From assembly GCA_023431245.1 (NCBI GenBank), contig JAEYXO010000236.1, positions 1 to 6,374 on the forward strand: DNA of 6,374 nucleotides. The letters run 5' to 3'. Made by a program: the position numbers and the translations under genes. Below are positions 1 through 6,262 of the stretch, in pieces (positions within the stretch are counted from its first letter, which is position 1; the number at the start of each line of letters is the position of its first letter). This DNA comes from Pseudomonadota bacterium. GTDB taxonomy: Bacteria; Pseudomonadota; Gammaproteobacteria; Burkholderiales; SG8-41. The notes beneath the pieces are model-generated. The model was not told the origin of the DNA. It saw only the letters and a program-made list of their open reading frames with translations, and searched no databases.

Positions 1-1076
1 CCGATCTCGTGCGCCCAGACGCTCGCCACATCGGGCACGCCGGCGGCCAGCAGTGCGTCGAACAGCAGCGCCGAGCGCATCACCGCCTTTGAATACGAAT
101 AGTCATTGGGCGGCTTCGCCGGCGGGCTGCCGACGATGATGGGGTCGTTGCGGTAATAGACGCGTTCGACCGTCATTACCGGCGCCGTGCCTTCCTTGCC
201 CGGGTAGTAGCCGTGGAACTCGCCGAACGGGCCTTCGGTCTTCACGTCGCCGGGATAACAGTAGCCCTCGAGCACGATTTCGGCGGCGGCGGGCAGCGGC
301 AGGCCGGTCAGTTCGCCGCGCACCACCTGCACCGGTTCGCCGAGGATGGCGCCGATGTAGTTGTACTCGCACATGCCGAAGGGCACCTCGATGCCCGAGA
401 TCAGGTAACCCAGCGGATCGCAGCCGATGACGATCGCCACCGGAAAGGGCTTGCCCGCCTTCATGTGCTTGTCGTACTGGATCGCGCCGTGTTTGCCGGG
501 AATCATGTCGAGGCCGACGTGGCTCTTGTCATGCACCATCACGCGATAGGTGCCGACGTTGACCCAGTCACTGTCGTAATCCTTCGTCACCACGCAGCAG
601 CCGGTGCCGATGTACGGACCGCCGTCCTTCTCGTGCCACAGCGGCGACGGAAAAATGCCGATGTCGACGTCCTTGCCGGACTGGATATTCTCCAGTACCG
701 GCCCGGTTTCGGCCACCACGGGCTCGTATTTCGGCGCTTCCGCCTGCCAGCCCCGGGGTTTGCCGCGCAGCGCCTGCACCAGCCCGCGGTGGCTGCGTTC
801 CACGGGCATCCGCAGCAGGGAGGACAGCCGCGCCGGGCTGGCCGTGGTGCAGGTCACCACGCGAAAACCTTTCGGGTAACCCGGAATGTCGTCGAACAGC
901 AGCGCCGGCGCGCCGTCGATCTTGACGTTCATTTCGCTGATCGCACCGAGTTCGAGCTTCGCGTCGGCGCCGGGCACTTCTTTCAGTTCCCCCAGCGACC
1001 CGGCCGTGTCGAGCCATGCGCGCAGATCAAGGGGATTGCCCCGGGCAGAATTTTTCAAGGATGTTTTCCCGTTCAT
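1..1076 (-). CDS. UbiD-family prenylated-FMN-dependent (de)carboxylase, C-terminus cut by window edge
   Basis: This is the N-terminal 358 residues of a UbiD-family enzyme; members reversibly decarboxylate aromatic, heteroaromatic or unsaturated acids using prenyl-FMN made by a UbiX-type prenyltransferase. Seen in the sequence: NVGTYR at 173-178, GKHG around His196, CEYNYIGA with Glu237, and EGPFGE at 281-286. Asn173, His196 and Glu237 match the metal ligands of fungal Fdc1 in order and spacing (to within one residue), and Arg178, Glu281 and Glu286 match its Arg/Glu/Glu catalytic set. The fragment therefore looks functional. Family members are usually about 440-500 residues, so roughly 100 are missing to the left. 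I chose the ATG at 1076, with GGGAA about 9 nt upstream; an in-frame GTG at 1082 is possible. It is divergent from the acyl-CoA ligase. The substrate is unknown: furan dicarboxylate or another (hetero)aromatic acid fits the neighbours. It need not be the ubiquinone-pathway UbiD. Family call is firm; substrate is inference. Confidence 0.93.
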   Translation of the reverse strand, partial: MNGKTSLKNSARGNPLDLRAWLDTAGSLGELKEVPGADAKLELGAISEMNVKIDGAPALLFDDIPGYPKGFRVVTCTTASPARLSSLLRMPVERSHRGLVQALRGKPRGWQAEAPKYEPVVAETGPVLENIQSGKDVDIGIFPSPLWHEKDGGPYIGTGCCVVTKDYDSDWVNVGTYRVMVHDKSHVGLDMIPGKHGAIQYDKHMKAGKPFPVAIVIGCDPLGYLISGIEVPFGMCEYNYIGAILGEPVQVVRGELTGLPLPAAAEIVLEGYCYPGDVKTEGPFGEFHGYYPGKEGTAPVMTVERVYYRNDPIIVGSPPAKPPNDYSYSKAVMRSALLFDALLAAGVPDVASVWAHEI

Positions 1077-1177
1077 GATCACTGATTCCCGATTCTCCGA
1101 ATGTTAACCGATTCGGCTGCGAACCGAGCAATCCAAATCCGGTAGCATCTGCCGCTGATCCCGTACGAAAATCAACG
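1077..1177. promoter_or_regulatory. Divergent intergenic region, probable bidirectional promoter/operator
   Basis: This 101-bp gap separates two divergent catabolic genes and must hold the start signals of both unless they are read from further away. An imperfect dyad lies at 1109-1126: CGATTCG, a 4-nt centre, then CGAACCG, with 6 of 7 positions pairing. The element GATTC also recurs at 1084, 1091 and 1110. On the minus strand a weak -10-like TAACAT (1106-1101) lies 19 nt from TTGCTC (1131-1126), which would put the dyad inside the promoter of the decarboxylase. No good sigma-70 pair is seen for the ligase. The regulatory role is inferred from position; no regulator gene is in the window. Confidence 0.4.
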
Positions 1178-2614
1178 ATGCACACGATCATCGCCGCGCT
1201 GTCTGAACGCGCCCGGCAGCAGCCGGCATCGACGGCCATCATCTGGCAGGACACCGCGATTGACAGCGCAAGCTTCGAAGCCTTGACCACCAGCGGCGCC
1301 TTGGCCCTGGTCAAGGCTGGTGTCACCCCCGGGGATCGCATCCTGCTGCATATGTGCAACTGCCGGGAACTGCCCATCGCCTATTACGCATGCTTCAAGG
1401 CCGGGGCCATTGCCGTGCCGATACGCAGGGGCGCCAGCGCCGGCGAAATCGGGCAAATGGCCGACATCTGCCGGCCACGCATCGGTCTGACCCATGCCGC
1501 CCTGCCCTTCACGCAGGTGCCGTCAATGCCATGGCTGGTCCTCGACGAACACTGGCCTGCCGCGGCAGACCACGGCCGGCTGCCGGTCATTGATCCCGAC
1601 AGCGTTGCCGTCATTCTCCATACCTCCGGCACCACGGGGCGCGAGCGGGGCGTGGTGCACACCCATCGTACGCTGCATGGCCTACTGAACGCCTATCCCG
1701 GATCAGCGGAAACGGCCTTCAAAACCGTCATTCCACTGCCGCTCATGCACAACTATGCGCTGTTCACACTGATATCGATGATTTCGACAGGCGGGACCGC
1801 AATCCTGCTGGATGAGCCCGCCCCGGAGGTTCTGCTGGACGCCATCGACAGGCACTCGGCGAGAATGGCCATTTCAACACCGACTTTGGCGCACTCGCTG
1901 GCGGAGGCACAGGCCCGGGCACCGCGTCGCCTGGCTGCATTGAGCCACATCAATGTCAGCGGCGATTTTGTGCCGCTGGATCTGCAGAAACGCTTCAACA
2001 GCGTGTTTGGCAACCGCATGCGGCGCACTTATGGTTCGTCGGAGATGGGACCCATTGCAGGTGAACTCATAGGCAGCGTATCCGCCAGTTCTCTGGGTTT
2101 TTCTTTTCCCGGCGTGGAAATCCGCATCCTTGATGACCATGGCCGTGATGTGGCTCCCGGGCAGATCGGGGAGATCGTCGTCCGCTCGGCTTCGATGGCA
2201 ACCGGCTACTGGAATGAAGGCGAAGCAACCGCAACCGACTTTCGCGGCGGTTACTGGCACTCGGGCGATCTTGGTTTCCGCGACGAAGCCATGCGCCTGC
2301 ATTTTGCCGGCCGCAGGAAAGAGATGATTCTCCGCGCCGGACAGAATATTTCGCCGATCCAGATTGAGGAAGTGCTGCGCCTGCACCCGGCCGTACACGA
2401 TGTTGCGGTCTGGGGTCTGCCGGATGCGGTGCTCGGGCAGTTGATCGCTGCATGGGTGGTGCCGAAAGCACCGGTGTCAGCCGAAGAGTTGCGCGATTTC
2501 GTGCGTCCCCGGGTTTCCGTCTACAAATGCCCCGAGCGCGTGTTTTTCATGACATCGCTGCCGCGTACGGCGACGGGCAAAGTGCAACGTCGTGCACTGG
2601 CACCGCCGGCTTGA
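1178..2614 (+). CDS. AMP-forming acyl-CoA synthetase / carboxylic acid:CoA ligase (ANL superfamily)
   Basis: This 478-residue cytoplasmic enzyme should activate a carboxylic acid with ATP to an acyl-adenylate and then a CoA thioester. Visible ANL motifs, in order: the phosphate-binding loop TSGTTGRERG at 149-158, YGSSE at 285-289, GYWHSGD with Asp364, the hinge GRRKEMI at 378-384 followed by GQNISPIQIEE, and PRTATGK with the adenylation lysine Lys468. All core motifs are present, so the protein is probably active. The phosphate loop has ER where most members have PK, so Arg157 stands in for the usual lysine. It is somewhat shorter than typical members (about 510-550), mostly through a compact N-terminal region. 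The ATG at 1178 fits the family N-terminus, but no clear ribosome-binding site precedes it. The gene is divergent from the UbiD-type decarboxylase and abuts the convergent hydroxylase operon, suggesting an aromatic or heteroaromatic acid such as furoate or benzoate. Specificity cannot be read from the sequence. Confidence 0.93.
   Translation: MHTIIAALSERARQQPASTAIIWQDTAIDSASFEALTTSGALALVKAGVTPGDRILLHMCNCRELPIAYYACFKAGAIAVPIRRGASAGEIGQMADICRPRIGLTHAALPFTQVPSMPWLVLDEHWPAAADHGRLPVIDPDSVAVILHTSGTTGRERGVVHTHRTLHGLLNAYPGSAETAFKTVIPLPLMHNYALFTLISMISTGGTAILLDEPAPEVLLDAIDRHSARMAISTPTLAHSLAEAQARAPRRLAALSHINVSGDFVPLDLQKRFNSVFGNRMRRTYGSSEMGPIAGELIGSVSASSLGFSFPGVEIRILDDHGRDVAPGQIGEIVVRSASMATGYWNEGEATATDFRGGYWHSGDLGFRDEAMRLHFAGRRKEMILRAGQNISPIQIEEVLRLHPAVHDVAVWGLPDAVLGQLIAAWVVPKAPVSAEELRDFVRPRVSVYKCPERVFFMTSLPRTATGKVQRRALAPPA
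2581..2598. other. Small perfect hairpin near the 3' end of the ligase gene
   Basis: AGTGCA at 2581-2586 and TGCACT at 2593-2598 form a perfect 6-bp stem with a 6-nt loop, inside the last codons of the ligase gene and just past the end of the converging operon. There is no T-tract on either strand, so it is not a typical intrinsic terminator. Since the two genes leave no space between their stops, it is the only visible candidate for slowing polymerase there. It may be chance. Confidence 0.2.
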
Positions 2615-3091
2615 TCAGCCCTTGCGTTTGTTCGCTGCGAGCCGCACGGCCTTGATGATTTCGGGATAGGCCGCGCAGCGGCAGAGGTTGCCGGCGAGGT
2701 AGTGGCGGATCTCGTCGTCGGTCGGATCCGGGTGCGCGTCGAGCAGCTGGCGCGTCATCAGGATGAAGCCCGGCGTGCAGAAACCGCACTGGAACGCCCC
2801 GGTTTCGATGAAAGCCTGCTGCACGGCGTCGAGCCCGCCCTCGCCGGCCTGCGGTTCCTCGATGGTGCGCACGTCGGCGCCGTCGACCAGCGTCGCCATC
2901 GTCAGGCAGCCGGAAACCGCCTGGCCGTCGACGATCACCGTGCAGCAGCCGCACAGTCCCTGGGCACAGCTCTCGCGCGCGCCGAACAGCCCCTGCCCCT
3001 GCAGCAGTTCGACCAGGTTCTGGTGGTTGCCGGCATGGGCAGTGACCGGATTGCCGTTGAGCGTGAAGGAAATGGTCTTGTGTGTCGTCAT
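2615..3091 (-). CDS. Molybdenum hydroxylase small subunit, two [2Fe-2S] clusters (xanthine oxidase family, CoxS-like)
   Basis: This 158-residue iron-sulfur subunit passes electrons from the molybdenum centre to FAD in a three-subunit hydroxylase. The N-terminal ferredoxin-like domain (about 1-75) carries the plant-type cluster ligands Cys42, Cys47, Cys50 and Cys62 (CAQGLCGCC...GC). The C-terminal helical domain carries the second cluster: Cys102 and Cys105 in CGFCTPG, and Cys137 and Cys139 in CRC. An extra Cys49 sits between ligands. The length is normal for the family (about 150-170). The ATG at 3091 is preferred over an in-frame ATG at 3121: it follows AGGA by 8 nt, begins at the usual distance from the first cluster, and avoids overlapping the large-subunit gene. 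It lies 4 bp after the large-subunit stop and is the last gene of the operon. The subunit role is certain; the substrate of the complex is not. Confidence 0.96.
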   Translation of the reverse strand: MTTHKTISFTLNGNPVTAHAGNHQNLVELLQGQGLFGARESCAQGLCGCCTVIVDGQAVSGCLTMATLVDGADVRTIEEPQAGEGGLDAVQQAFIETGAFQCGFCTPGFILMTRQLLDAHPDPTDDEIRHYLAGNLCRCAAYPEIIKAVRLAANKRKG

Positions 3092-3095
3092 GTTC

Positions 3096-5387
3096 TCAGT
3101 CCTGCAGCGGTTTGCCGGCATTCGCCCGCAGTCCGCGGTAAACGGCCTCGGCGGTCAGCGGCAGGCTGGTCAGCCGCACGCCTACCGCATCATCAATCGC
3201 GCTGGCGATCGCCGGCGACACGCCAAAGGTGCCGCTCTCGCCCACGCCTTTGGCGCCGAAAGGCCCGGTCTGCTGCACCATGTCGACGGCCTCGTTCTCC
3301 ATCACCGCCGGCACGTCGCGGATGCCGGGGATCCTGTAGTCGGCGAGCGAGGCGTTGGTGACCTGCCCTGCATCGAAGTCCATGCGCTCGGTCAGCGTGA
3401 AACCGAGCTGCATCAGCGTCGCCCCGGAAATCTGGGTCTCGACGATCGCCGGGTTCACCGGCCGGCCGACGTCGACCAGGTTGACCAGGCGCGTGACCTT
3501 GAATTCGCCGGTTTCGGTGTCGACCTCGACCTCGGCGCCGGTGGCGCCGATCATCCAGAACGGCGTCGCATTCTCGGTCTGGCCCTGCGCATCGGGCGGC
3601 GCATAGCTCGGAATGAAACTGCCGACGCCGACGATGTTGCCGGCCTGCATGCCGTACTTCTTGCGGAAGATGTCGGGTATCGGCGAGGTTTCCGCCGACA
3701 GGCCGACCTCCTGCGCGAGCTTCATCAGCTTGTCGCGGGCGTCCTCGGCGGCAAGCCGCACCGCATGCCCCATGTGGAAGGTCGAACGCGAGCCCAGCGT
3801 CGCCATGTCGTAGGGCGTCACATCGGTATCGGGATGCACCAGCGTCACGGACTCGACCGGCACGCCCAGCGCCTCGGCGACGATCTGCGCCATCGCGGTG
3901 TCCGATCCCTGCCCCATGTCGACCGTGCTGCAGTTGACCATCACGCTGCCGTCAGCGCTAACGTTGACGATCGCCACCGAGGTCGTCGGCGAAATGCTCG
4001 CCTTGAAACCGATGGCAATGCCGCGGCCGCGGCGCACCGTACCGCTGCCGCGGTCGAAGTCCTTCTCCCACTGCATGCGCCGGGCCAGGCGCTCGAGCAC
4101 CTGCTCGATGCCGGCGTCGCGCATCAGTGTGCCGGTGGCTTGCGGCCGGCCTTCCTTCAGGATGTTCTTCCGGCGGATCGCCAGCGGGTCGATATTGAGC
4201 GCCCTGGCGATCATGTCGGTATGGCTCTCGTAGGCCCACACCAGTTGCGGGATGCCGAAGCCGCGCAGCGCGCCGGCTGCCGGCAGATTGGTATAGAGCG
4301 CGTAGGAGTCGATCGCCACATTCTCGATGTCGTACGGCCCCGGCGCGGTGAAGCCGGACTTCTGCGTCACGCGCGGGCCGATGTCGGCATAGGCGCCGCC
4401 ATTCCACCACACCTCGCATTCACGGGCGAGAATTTTGCCGTCCTTGCTGACACCGCTCTTGATGCGCAGCGTCGCCGCATGCTTGGTGATCTGGTAGAAC
4501 TGCTCTTCCATCGTCAGCGAGATTTTCACCGGACGGCCGGCAAGCAGTGCCGCGATGGCGACCAGCGCCTCGAGCTTGATGTAGAGCTTGGCGCCGAAGC
4601 CGCCGCCGAGGTACGGCACCTTCACCCGCACCCGGTTCTCGGGCCAGCCGAGCAGGCGCGCGATCTCGATGCGCACGAAGGACGGGCTCTGCGACGCGGT
4701 GTGGATCACCAGCTGGTTCGGCGTCGGGTCGGCGACAGTGACGAAAGGCTCCAGCGGCACGTGCAGCACCTGCTGGGTGCGGAAGGTATGCTCGAAGACG
4801 TGGTCGGCGGATGCAAAGGCCTTCTGCGCATCGCCGCGGCGCAAATGGAAGTCGAGCGCAATGTTGGTATCGCGCTTGCCCTTCAGGTGCTTCAGGTCAG
4901 GGAAGGTGCCGGCGGGTTTCAGCACTTCGTGCACCACGGCTTTCGAAGTCATCGCCTCGACCTCGTCGAACACCGCGGGCAGTTCCTCGTAGTCGGCCGA
5001 GATCATCTGTGCCGCCGCTTCGGCGACATGCGGATCGGCGGCAAGCACCAGCGCCACCGGCTCACCGACGTGACGAACCTTGTCCACCGCCAGCACCGGC
5101 TGGTCATGGAAGGCCGGACCATAGTGCGGATCCGGCACCAGTTTCATGATGTCGGCGGCGGTGTAGACAGCATGCACGCCGGGCAGCGCCCGTGCGGCGG
5201 CCACGTCGATGCCCTTGATGCGCGCATGCGCGACGGTGCTGCGGAACACCTTGCCGTAGAGCATGCCCGGCAGGCGCAGGTTGTGCACGTACTCCGCCTT
5301 GCCGGTGACCTTGGCCCGCGCCTCGACGCGCGGAATGGAACGCCCGAAGGCGGATCCGCTGTTGCTTTTGCCTAAAGTGGTGGTCAT
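3096..5387 (-). CDS. Molybdenum hydroxylase large subunit, molybdopterin-binding (xanthine oxidase family)
   Basis: This 763-residue catalytic subunit binds the molybdenum cofactor and hydroxylates (or, in one relative, dehydroxylates) its substrate with water as oxygen source. It starts with the family's hammerhead domain (about 26-135, beginning RVEARAKVTGKAEYV), followed by the two cofactor-binding domains. Seen: Gln233 in TASQSP, GGGFGAK at 261-267, GALRGFG at 372-378, VDMGQG at 489-494 and GAKGVGESG at 711-719 with the expected catalytic Glu717. The loop that holds the Cys of the Mo-Cu centre in CO dehydrogenase reads ALRGF here, without Cys, so CO oxidation is excluded. Length matches 4-hydroxybenzoyl-CoA reductase and furoyl-CoA dehydrogenase large subunits. 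There is no Tat signal at the N-terminus, so a cytoplasmic enzyme is expected. The ATG at 5387 follows GGAG by 5 nt. It lies 17 bp after the FAD-subunit gene. Family certain; substrate inferred only. Confidence 0.96.
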   Translation of the reverse strand: MTTTLGKSNSGSAFGRSIPRVEARAKVTGKAEYVHNLRLPGMLYGKVFRSTVAHARIKGIDVAAARALPGVHAVYTAADIMKLVPDPHYGPAFHDQPVLAVDKVRHVGEPVALVLAADPHVAEAAAQMISADYEELPAVFDEVEAMTSKAVVHEVLKPAGTFPDLKHLKGKRDTNIALDFHLRRGDAQKAFASADHVFEHTFRTQQVLHVPLEPFVTVADPTPNQLVIHTASQSPSFVRIEIARLLGWPENRVRVKVPYLGGGFGAKLYIKLEALVAIAALLAGRPVKISLTMEEQFYQITKHAATLRIKSGVSKDGKILARECEVWWNGGAYADIGPRVTQKSGFTAPGPYDIENVAIDSYALYTNLPAAGALRGFGIPQLVWAYESHTDMIARALNIDPLAIRRKNILKEGRPQATGTLMRDAGIEQVLERLARRMQWEKDFDRGSGTVRRGRGIAIGFKASISPTTSVAIVNVSADGSVMVNCSTVDMGQGSDTAMAQIVAEALGVPVESVTLVHPDTDVTPYDMATLGSRSTFHMGHAVRLAAEDARDKLMKLAQEVGLSAETSPIPDIFRKKYGMQAGNIVGVGSFIPSYAPPDAQGQTENATPFWMIGATGAEVEVDTETGEFKVTRLVNLVDVGRPVNPAIVETQISGATLMQLGFTLTERMDFDAGQVTNASLADYRIPGIRDVPAVMENEAVDMVQQTGPFGAKGVGESGTFGVSPAIASAIDDAVGVRLTSLPLTAEAVYRGLRANAGKPLQD
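3100..3103 (-). promoter_or_regulatory. Ribosome-binding site of the [2Fe-2S] subunit
   Basis: AGGA on the minus strand lies 8 nt before the ATG at 3091, inside the end of the large-subunit gene. It decides the start at 3091 against the upstream ATG at 3121 and suggests translational coupling between the two subunits. Confidence 0.6.
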
Positions 5388-5392
5388 CGTTG

Positions 5393-5396
5393 CTCC
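5393..5396 (-). promoter_or_regulatory. Ribosome-binding site of the large subunit
   Basis: GGAG on the minus strand lies 5 nt before the ATG at 5387, in the 17-bp gap after the FAD-subunit stop. It supports the chosen start. Confidence 0.6.
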
Positions 5397-5404
5397 GTGA
5401 CAGG

Positions 5405-6262
5405 TCAGGCGGCAAGCGCCTTGCGCACTGCGCGGCCGGCATGGACGCGCAGCAGTTCGGTCTTGTAGGCAGCGGAACCGCGGGCATCGCCGACCAGCTC
5501 TGCTTCTGCTGCCGCAGCCTCGCCCGCCCTCGCCAGCAGCGCGTCATCGACAGTGGCGCCATTGAGCGCCGCCTCGACTGAAACCAGGCGCAGCGGCTTC
5601 TCGGTGGCGGCGCTGACCACGAATCGTGCATCGCTGAGCACATTGCCGTCGGCCACGAACGACACCGCAATGCCCAGCGTCGGCCAGTCATCGGCGCCGC
5701 GCGTGGTCAGCTTGACATAGGCAGAACGGCGTCCCGCCCTGGCCGGCACCAGCACTTCGCTGATCAGTTCGTTGCGCGCCAGCGCGGTTTCGTAATAACC
5801 GGTGTAGAGGTCAGCCACGGCCAGTGTGCGCGAACCCGCACTCGCAAAGGTCAGCACCTGCGCATCCAGTGCCATCAGCACCGGCGGCAGATCCATATGC
5901 GGGTCACCGTGGGCAAGGTGTCCGCCGAGAGTGGCAACATTGCGCACGCGCACATTGGACAGCGTGCGCAGCGTATCAACGATCACCGGCGCCCGTTTCT
6001 TGACCGCCGCGGCGCGCCCAAGCGCACCAAGCGTAGTCAGGGCGCCGATGCGCAGACTGCCGTCGCTGGCGGAAACCACCTTCGAGTAACGCGACTCGAT
6101 GCCGCGCAGGCTGATCAACCGCGACGGCTGGAACACGCCGGTCTTCATCATCAGCATCAGCGCGGTGCAGCCGCCGAAAACGCGCACCGACTCGTCGCCG
6201 GCATCGAGCAGTTTGACGGCGGACTTCAGCGTCCGCGGCTCTGCCAGCTCAAACGGGTTCAT
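5405..6262 (-). CDS. Molybdenum hydroxylase FAD-binding subunit (CoxM-like)
   Basis: This 285-residue flavoprotein subunit takes electrons from the [2Fe-2S] subunit and hands them to the external acceptor. The FAD-binding domain (about 1-170) shows the two family signatures: FGGCTALML at 29-37, a variant of the usual AGGT loop, and TLGGHLAHGDPHMDLPP at 111-127. The CO-dehydrogenase-flavoprotein C-terminal domain follows (about 175-280). Its length is that of CoxM-type subunits. The only Cys is Cys32, so the extra four-Cys [4Fe-4S] loop of 4-hydroxybenzoyl-CoA reductase beta subunits is absent. The ATG at 6262 overlaps the upstream stop as ATGA and follows a purine-rich AGGGGG, indicating coupled translation with the CoxG-like gene. 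The acceptor (NAD, quinone or other) cannot be read from the sequence. Confidence 0.94.
   Translation of the reverse strand: MNPFELAEPRTLKSAVKLLDAGDESVRVFGGCTALMLMMKTGVFQPSRLISLRGIESRYSKVVSASDGSLRIGALTTLGALGRAAAVKKRAPVIVDTLRTLSNVRVRNVATLGGHLAHGDPHMDLPPVLMALDAQVLTFASAGSRTLAVADLYTGYYETALARNELISEVLVPARAGRRSAYVKLTTRGADDWPTLGIAVSFVADGNVLSDARFVVSAATEKPLRLVSVEAALNGATVDDALLARAGEAAAAEAELVGDARGSAAYKTELLRVHAGRAVRKALAA

Noticed and set aside
213..1085. 290-codon open frame on the plus strand, antisense to the decarboxylase gene
   Set aside because: His/Arg/Ala-rich translation with no domain; the minus strand carries an unambiguous UbiD-family protein with conserved catalytic residues.
1101..1180. Sigma-70 promoter for the ligase using TAGCAT at 1143-1148
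   Set aside because: No acceptable -35 element lies 16-18 bp upstream, and TAGCAT matches the consensus at only four of six positions.
3092..3121. Upstream in-frame ATG for the [2Fe-2S] subunit giving a 168-residue protein
   Set aside because: It would overlap the large-subunit gene by 26 bp and add ten residues not typical of the family; the ATG at 3091 has an AGGA site 8 nt upstream.
2763..5375. Very long open frame (870 codons) on the plus strand, antisense to the large-subunit gene
   Set aside because: It is a shadow of the GC-rich, strongly codon-biased large-subunit gene: low-complexity His/Arg/Ala/Gly-rich translation, no recognisable motif, and the opposite strand encodes a full molybdopterin subunit with all signatures.
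3096..6262. Annotation of the three-subunit enzyme as CO dehydrogenase (CoxMSL)
   Set aside because: The large subunit lacks the Cys-containing loop that binds copper in CO dehydrogenase; the gene order FAD-large-small also differs from the medium-small-large order of cox operons.
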